Shown: piece after piece, positions 17,272 to 18,916 of the stretch
How the letters are laid out: the number at the start of each line of letters is the position of its first letter
How positions within the stretch are numbered: the first letter of the stretch is position 1
Assembly (NCBI GenBank): GCA_001822655.1
Contig: MHRX01000051.1
Location: forward strand, 28,898-47,813
Source: Candidatus Taylorbacteria bacterium RIFCSPLOWO2_01_FULL_45_15b
GTDB lineage: Bacteria > Patescibacteriota > Minisyncoccia > Phycocordibacterales > 01-FULL-45-15b
DNA: 18,916 bases
Direction: 5' to 3'
Program-made: the position numbers and the translations under genes
Notes under the pieces: model-generated
Database searches by the model: none
Told to the model about the DNA's origin: nothing
Seen by the model: the letters and a program-made list of their open reading frames with translations, nothing else

Positions 17272-18340
17272 GGAATATTTGGGGATAATTCCCTCGTGCT
17301 CGGCCATATTTGGCAAGTTTGCGCTTTGAAATTTTAATAGGTAAATGTGGAAGTGGAGGGAGTACTAGCCCGCCGATTATGAAGCTCATGAGAGAAAACC
17401 CCAGAAGCCCGCGCCTTAAATACCCTTCCCGATCAAAAATCGCTCTCACACCCGCCCCCGATGTAGGCCTATATAAAGAGGTATCTCGGATGAGTTTATT
17501 CAGCTAAAAAAAAATTTTTAATTAATCATGCGAAGCCGGCTTAAGATAATTTGTTGTCCTCGGCCGCATCAGGGTTAAAAAACTGCGGGCACCCCTCTAC
17601 AAAAGCGCTCTGCGAAATACACTGCTAGCGCTTCCCGTAAAAGTATTGCCGATTATAAAATACACCCACATAACTCTGTGGCGATGAGCGACTGACTCGA
17701 TGAATTTACCAGATTATCGCGTCCTCAACGGTTTGGCGCCGCCGCAGAAAACACACCGCGTTCAGTCGAAATAAATAATGCCCCTCGTGGGCCATGCCAA
17801 TTGGAACAGCGTAAACGTGTGAGACTCGATGCCGCGAAACGGTTTCCATAGCGCGTCCCAGTATGCCCAAAATCAAAAATTTTCTCTCCTCATTTTTATA
17901 ATCATCGCGTGCGTTGACGGGGAGTCTTTTATTGACCACTCGATGATTGCTAGAAAAAAATCCACGTCTCGCGACTGTATGTTTTTCTCGAGGTATGTAA
18001 AAAACGTGCACGAGTGTTGCTGTATATTTTATAATCGCGTCAAAAAATTTTCGACTTTTTGCTTTTCAGGCGGCGCGTGTAAAAAATACTGCCAGTAATA
18101 CTCGCTTTTGGCTGATGCATTGCTCCAAAAAAATTCTTTACGCCAAGCATTTTTGCTCCCTTTCTTTCCGCTAAGTGAACTGTCAACATGGTTGGACGTT
18201 TTTTTGGTATTTCAATTTAACGCACACCTCTTTTTGAAAAACGCGTCGAACGCGGCAAGGTTGCCAACGATTCTCCCATAGAGCAAAATCAATACAGTTT
18301 TTTGTCGGCATCACGTTGCGCTAGCTTTCTGACAATCGAA
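17272..18340. other. Gene-poor region of about 1.1 kb
   Basis: No reading frame here looks like a real protein, and I find no tRNA, rRNA, tmRNA, RNase P or SRP RNA signature. Visible features are an A/T tract (17506-17526), the palindrome AAGCCGGCTT (17532-17541), three direct copies of ACTCGATG (17695, 17824, 17938), and three copies of GATTATAAAA in both orientations (17651, 17894, 18027). Part may be decayed mobile DNA or an unrecognised RNA gene. A leftward frame at 17258-17449 (GTG start, one hydrophobic stretch) is the best of several weak ORFs. Confidence 0.6.
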
Positions 18341-18345
18341 TCAAC

Positions 18346-18368
18346 TACCACCGCCAGAGGCGGTGGTA
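18346..18368 (-). repeat. Subterminal hairpin of an IS200/IS605-type element
   Basis: A perfect 10-bp stem (TACCACCGCC with GGCGGTGGTA) and three-base loop lie 32 bp beyond the stop codon of the transposase remnant. This is where IS200/IS605 elements carry the right-end hairpin recognised by TnpA. No T-tract follows in either direction, so it is not a terminator. Confidence 0.65.
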
Positions 18369-18400
18369 TGGCTCTCAGCCTAGAAGGCATTATTTGATAA

Positions 18401-18610
18401 TTACCCTTTTTGTTCCCGTTCCTGCTGCCACTTTACATACTTCCTGATCTGCTCCTCATTTAATCCTACGGTCGAAACGCAGTATCCTCGCGACCAGAGA
18501 TGCTTGCCCCAATACTGTTTTGTCAGGTCATTCCGTTCCTGGAACAATTTGAGTGCCAGTTTTCCTTTCAGGAATCCCATGATTTCTGATACGGAGTACT
18601 TGGGTGGAAT
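18401..18610 (-). pseudogene. tnpA: IS200/IS605-family transposase TnpA, C-terminal fragment
   Basis: Reading leftward from 18610, the frame gives 69 residues: IPPKYSVSEIMGFLKGK, then QYWGKHLWSRGYCVSTVG and EEQIRKYVKWQQEREQKG before TAA. This is the C-terminal half of an IS200-type Y1 transposase, including the helix that normally carries the catalytic Tyr (GYCVSTVG here, where many relatives have GYYVDTVG). The N-terminal half with the HUH motif is absent: an in-frame TAG lies immediately upstream and the preceding sequence does not match the family. The gene is therefore broken and cannot encode active transposase. Confidence 0.88.
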
Positions 18611-18778
18611 CTATCGCTTAGATCATCCCGCGCCCTATATAAAAGATGTTGGTCGGCGCGCATACGGAACTCTTATAACTTTCGTACCGTCGCCCATTGT
18701 GATTGCTTGAAGAAAAATCTGCGTCATTATGGAGGCGGTGAATTGTGAGTGATACCGCATAATTTCGGCGCAAACTTT
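18611..18778. other. Unassigned sequence upstream of the transposase remnant
   Basis: The segment should hold the 5' half of tnpA but does not translate to it in any minus-strand frame I read. It contains only a 41-codon leftward ORF (18760-18635) with no recognisable similarity. It is either replacement sequence after a deletion, or unrelated flanking DNA. Confidence 0.5.
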
Positions 18779-18813
18779 TTTACACTTTACATTTTACACT
18801 TTACGCTTTACAA
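18779..18813. repeat. Five tandem heptamers TTTACNN
   Basis: TTTACAC, TTTACAT, TTTACAC, TTTACGC and TTTACAA follow one another without a gap. The run stops 7 bp before the 42-bp palindrome. Confidence 0.85.
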
Positions 18814-18820
18814 AGATTCA

Positions 18821-18862
18821 TCAACTACACTATCTTCGCCATGGCGAATATAGTGTAGTTGA
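18821..18862. repeat. 42-bp near-perfect palindrome
   Basis: TCAACTACACTAT pairs with ATAGTGTAGTTGA, and the centre TTCGCCATGGCGAA is itself a perfect palindrome; only one base pair in each half is mismatched (18834 against 18849). GATTC and GAATC flank it (18815-18819, 18870-18874). No U-tract follows, so a terminator role is unlikely. It may be the left-end hairpin of the IS200/IS605 remnant or an independent palindromic element. Confidence 0.85.
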
Positions 18863-18877
18863 GTGTCAAGAATCTCT

Positions 18878-18902
18878 CGATACTTCCGATACTTCGATAC
18901 TT
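18878..18902. repeat. Three direct copies of CGATACTT
   Basis: Copies at 18878-18885, 18887-18894 and 18895-18902. They lie just outside the palindrome. Function unknown; it may be a short slippage repeat. Confidence 0.8.
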
Positions 18903-18916
18903 GCAACAAGGTAACA

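Noticed and set aside
17258..17449. Leftward 63-codon ORF (GTG start) with a hydrophobic stretch
   Set aside because: No recognisable family, a GTG start, and its end overlaps the candidate promoter of the giant gene. Such ORFs are expected by chance here. It is the least unlikely of the small frames, and the hairpin at 17184-17211 could be its terminator if it is real.
17641..17700. DnaA-box cluster or replication origin
   Set aside because: The short inverted CCACA/TGTGG near 17667-17682 does not match the DnaA box, and no other boxes are nearby.
17706..18011. Leftward 101-codon ORF
   Set aside because: The residue pattern is random-looking, without domain or signal; an equally long frame overlaps it on the other strand, which is typical of non-coding DNA.
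17272..18340. tRNA, tmRNA, RNase P RNA or SRP RNA
   Set aside because: I looked for T-loop sequences, the tmRNA ends and the conserved RNase P and SRP core motifs on both strands and found none.
18635..18760. Leftward 41-codon ORF upstream of the transposase fragment
   Set aside because: It does not match the N-terminal half of TnpA or anything else I recognise, and it is too short to support alone.
18821..18862. Intrinsic terminator
   Set aside because: There is no U-tract on either side of the palindrome, and no gene ends next to it.

Overview
The window is dominated by one gigantic reading frame of 5,450 codons, running leftward across 16.4 kb. At the left edge, on the same strand, lie two ribosomal protein genes of the S10/spc cluster: rpsS, and the first part of rplV. 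At the right edge are about 1.75 kb of mostly non-coding DNA with the remains of an IS200/IS605-family insertion sequence. The giant protein combines a Sec signal peptide, Thr-Pro or Pro/Val linkers, LamG and bacterial SH3 modules and C-terminal peptidoglycan-binding domains. This points to an uncultivated bacterium of the Candidate Phyla Radiation (Patescibacteria, probably Parcubacteria-like). That assignment is inference from protein style; no phylogenetic marker was compared.

Layout from left to right. Positions 1-579 hold rplV (partial) and rpsS, 5 bp apart and co-directional. Positions 580-806 hold a very good sigma70-type promoter for rpsS, a 13-bp direct repeat just upstream of it, and a strong bidirectional intrinsic terminator that closes the giant gene. 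Positions 807-17159 are the giant surface protein. Positions 17160-17271 are its leader, with a terminator-like hairpin and a candidate promoter overlapping a 12-bp palindrome. Positions 17272-18340 contain no convincing gene, which is unusual for such a compact genome type. Positions 18341-18862 look like a gutted IS200/IS605 element: a hairpin, the C-terminal 69 codons of the transposase, unrecognised sequence, heptamer repeats and a 42-bp palindrome.

Module order of the giant protein, N to C: signal peptide, LamG 1, SH3 a, LamG 2, parallel beta-helix 1, SH3 b, InlB-type repeat, gingipain/C25-like fold without any cysteine, FnIII and Ig-like modules, SH3 c, beta-propeller, an unnamed four-Cys domain, beta-helix 2, SH3 d, SGNH/GDSL hydrolase with an intact triad, first half of LamG 3, FnIII, second four-Cys domain, GH32/GH43-like five-bladed propeller, second half of LamG 3, SH3 e, PKD/Ig-like domain, three PG_binding_1 domains. 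Low-complexity linkers separate many of these modules. The natural reading is an exported, wall-anchored protein that binds and perhaps trims polysaccharide on the cell's own surface, on a host cell or in biofilm. The ribosomal genes are separately promoted neighbours and probably have no functional link to it. Normally rplB precedes rpsS; here the giant gene occupies that place, so the conserved S10 order is broken (or the contig is misjoined).
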